Assembly (NCBI GenBank): GCA_016758965.1
Contig: JAEPRB010000127.1
Span: forward strand, 1-64,000
Direction: 5' to 3'
Source of the DNA: Circinella minor
Lineage: Eukaryota > Mucoromycota > Mucoromycetes > Mucorales > Lichtheimiaceae
DNA: 64,000 bases
A program made the position numbers and the translations under genes. Below, one piece after another: positions 63,735 through 64,000 of this stretch; position 1 is the first letter of the stretch, and every line of letters begins with the position of its first letter. The notes under the pieces were generated by a model. The model was given only the letters and a program-made list of their open reading frames with translations. It was not told the origin of the DNA and searched no databases.

Positions 63735-64000
63735 TTATTTATGCAGTTTAAATAGTTTCAATACCTGAATACTGAAATCGGTGTTGTTACTTATAAGGTT
63801 ATTACTGTAGTATTTTATCAATTTTGTGAAAACACTCCTCCATGCCTTAATTTTTTTATCATATGCAGTTTCTTTTTTCTGTTTTAAGGTTCCTGATCTA
63901 GATTTATGTATTACGTAGGAATCAAGGCTTGATTGTAATTCTGATGATATCAATGAAAACCCTTCTTTTTTTTGTTCCTCGATGACGACCCTTTTTTTTA
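63735..64000 (-). CDS. C-terminal part of an unidentified protein, cut by the window edge
   Basis: On the minus strand a frame stays open from the right edge to a stop at 63735-63737, giving at least 88 residues. It is charged and helical-looking (VVIEEQKKEGFSLISSELQ, LKQKKETAYDKKIKAW) and reads like a protein C-terminus rather than random AT-rich sequence. No family was recognised. A splice acceptor could lie inside it, so the true exon may be shorter. It could be a real gene end or another element remnant. Confidence 0.35.
   Translation of the reverse strand, partial: KKRVVIEEQKKEGFSLISSELQSSLDSYVIHKSRSGTLKQKKETAYDKKIKAWRSVFTKLIKYYSNNLISNNTDFSIQVLKLFKLHK

Overview
The window reads as nuclear DNA of an early-diverging filamentous fungus, most likely Mucoromycota and possibly Mucorales (inference). 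It is AT-rich. Its genes are broken by many short GT-AG introns, and its proteins carry long Asn and Gln runs. The gene set mixes fungal genes (RRN7, a GDE1-type SPX-ankyrin-phosphodiesterase) with ones better known from animals or basal fungi: a class I phosphatidylinositol transfer protein, NPL4 with a C-terminal NZF finger, and propionyl-CoA carboxylase alpha. No bacterial or organellar block was seen.

Layout, left to right: an AAAP amino-acid transporter (-); an F-box protein and CTP synthase (+); a tandem AAA+ ATPase, a Gln/Asn/Trp-rich protein and the GDE1-like phosphodiesterase (-); a 5.4 kb gene-poor stretch; class I PITP, a metaxin/Sam37-like protein, SIN3 and mitochondrial ribosomal protein uS19m (+); propionyl-CoA carboxylase alpha (-); a complete 24-exon telomerase reverse transcriptase (+); a PhyH-family Fe(II)/2-oxoglutarate dioxygenase (-) head-to-head with a PhnZ-like HD-domain oxygenase (+); VPS27 (-) head-to-head with TFB5 (+); RRN7 and NPL4 (+); a decayed LINE C-terminus (-) carrying a small nested TIR element; and an open frame running off the right edge.

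I rebuilt the gene models by hand. Donor and acceptor phases were checked exon by exon, and each multi-exon CDS sums to a whole number of codons. Most genes are unrelated housekeeping genes. The one pair that looks functionally coupled is the dioxygenase and the PhnZ-like oxygenase: they share an 800 bp divergent intergenic region and resemble the bacterial PhnY/PhnZ pair that cleaves 2-aminoethylphosphonate oxidatively. This is the best candidate for an undescribed system here. Other points of interest are the TERT gene, an 8-nt microexon in PITP, an AUG-only coding exon in NPL4, a stop-free 108-nt intron in the SPX domain of GDE1, and the element nested in the LINE.
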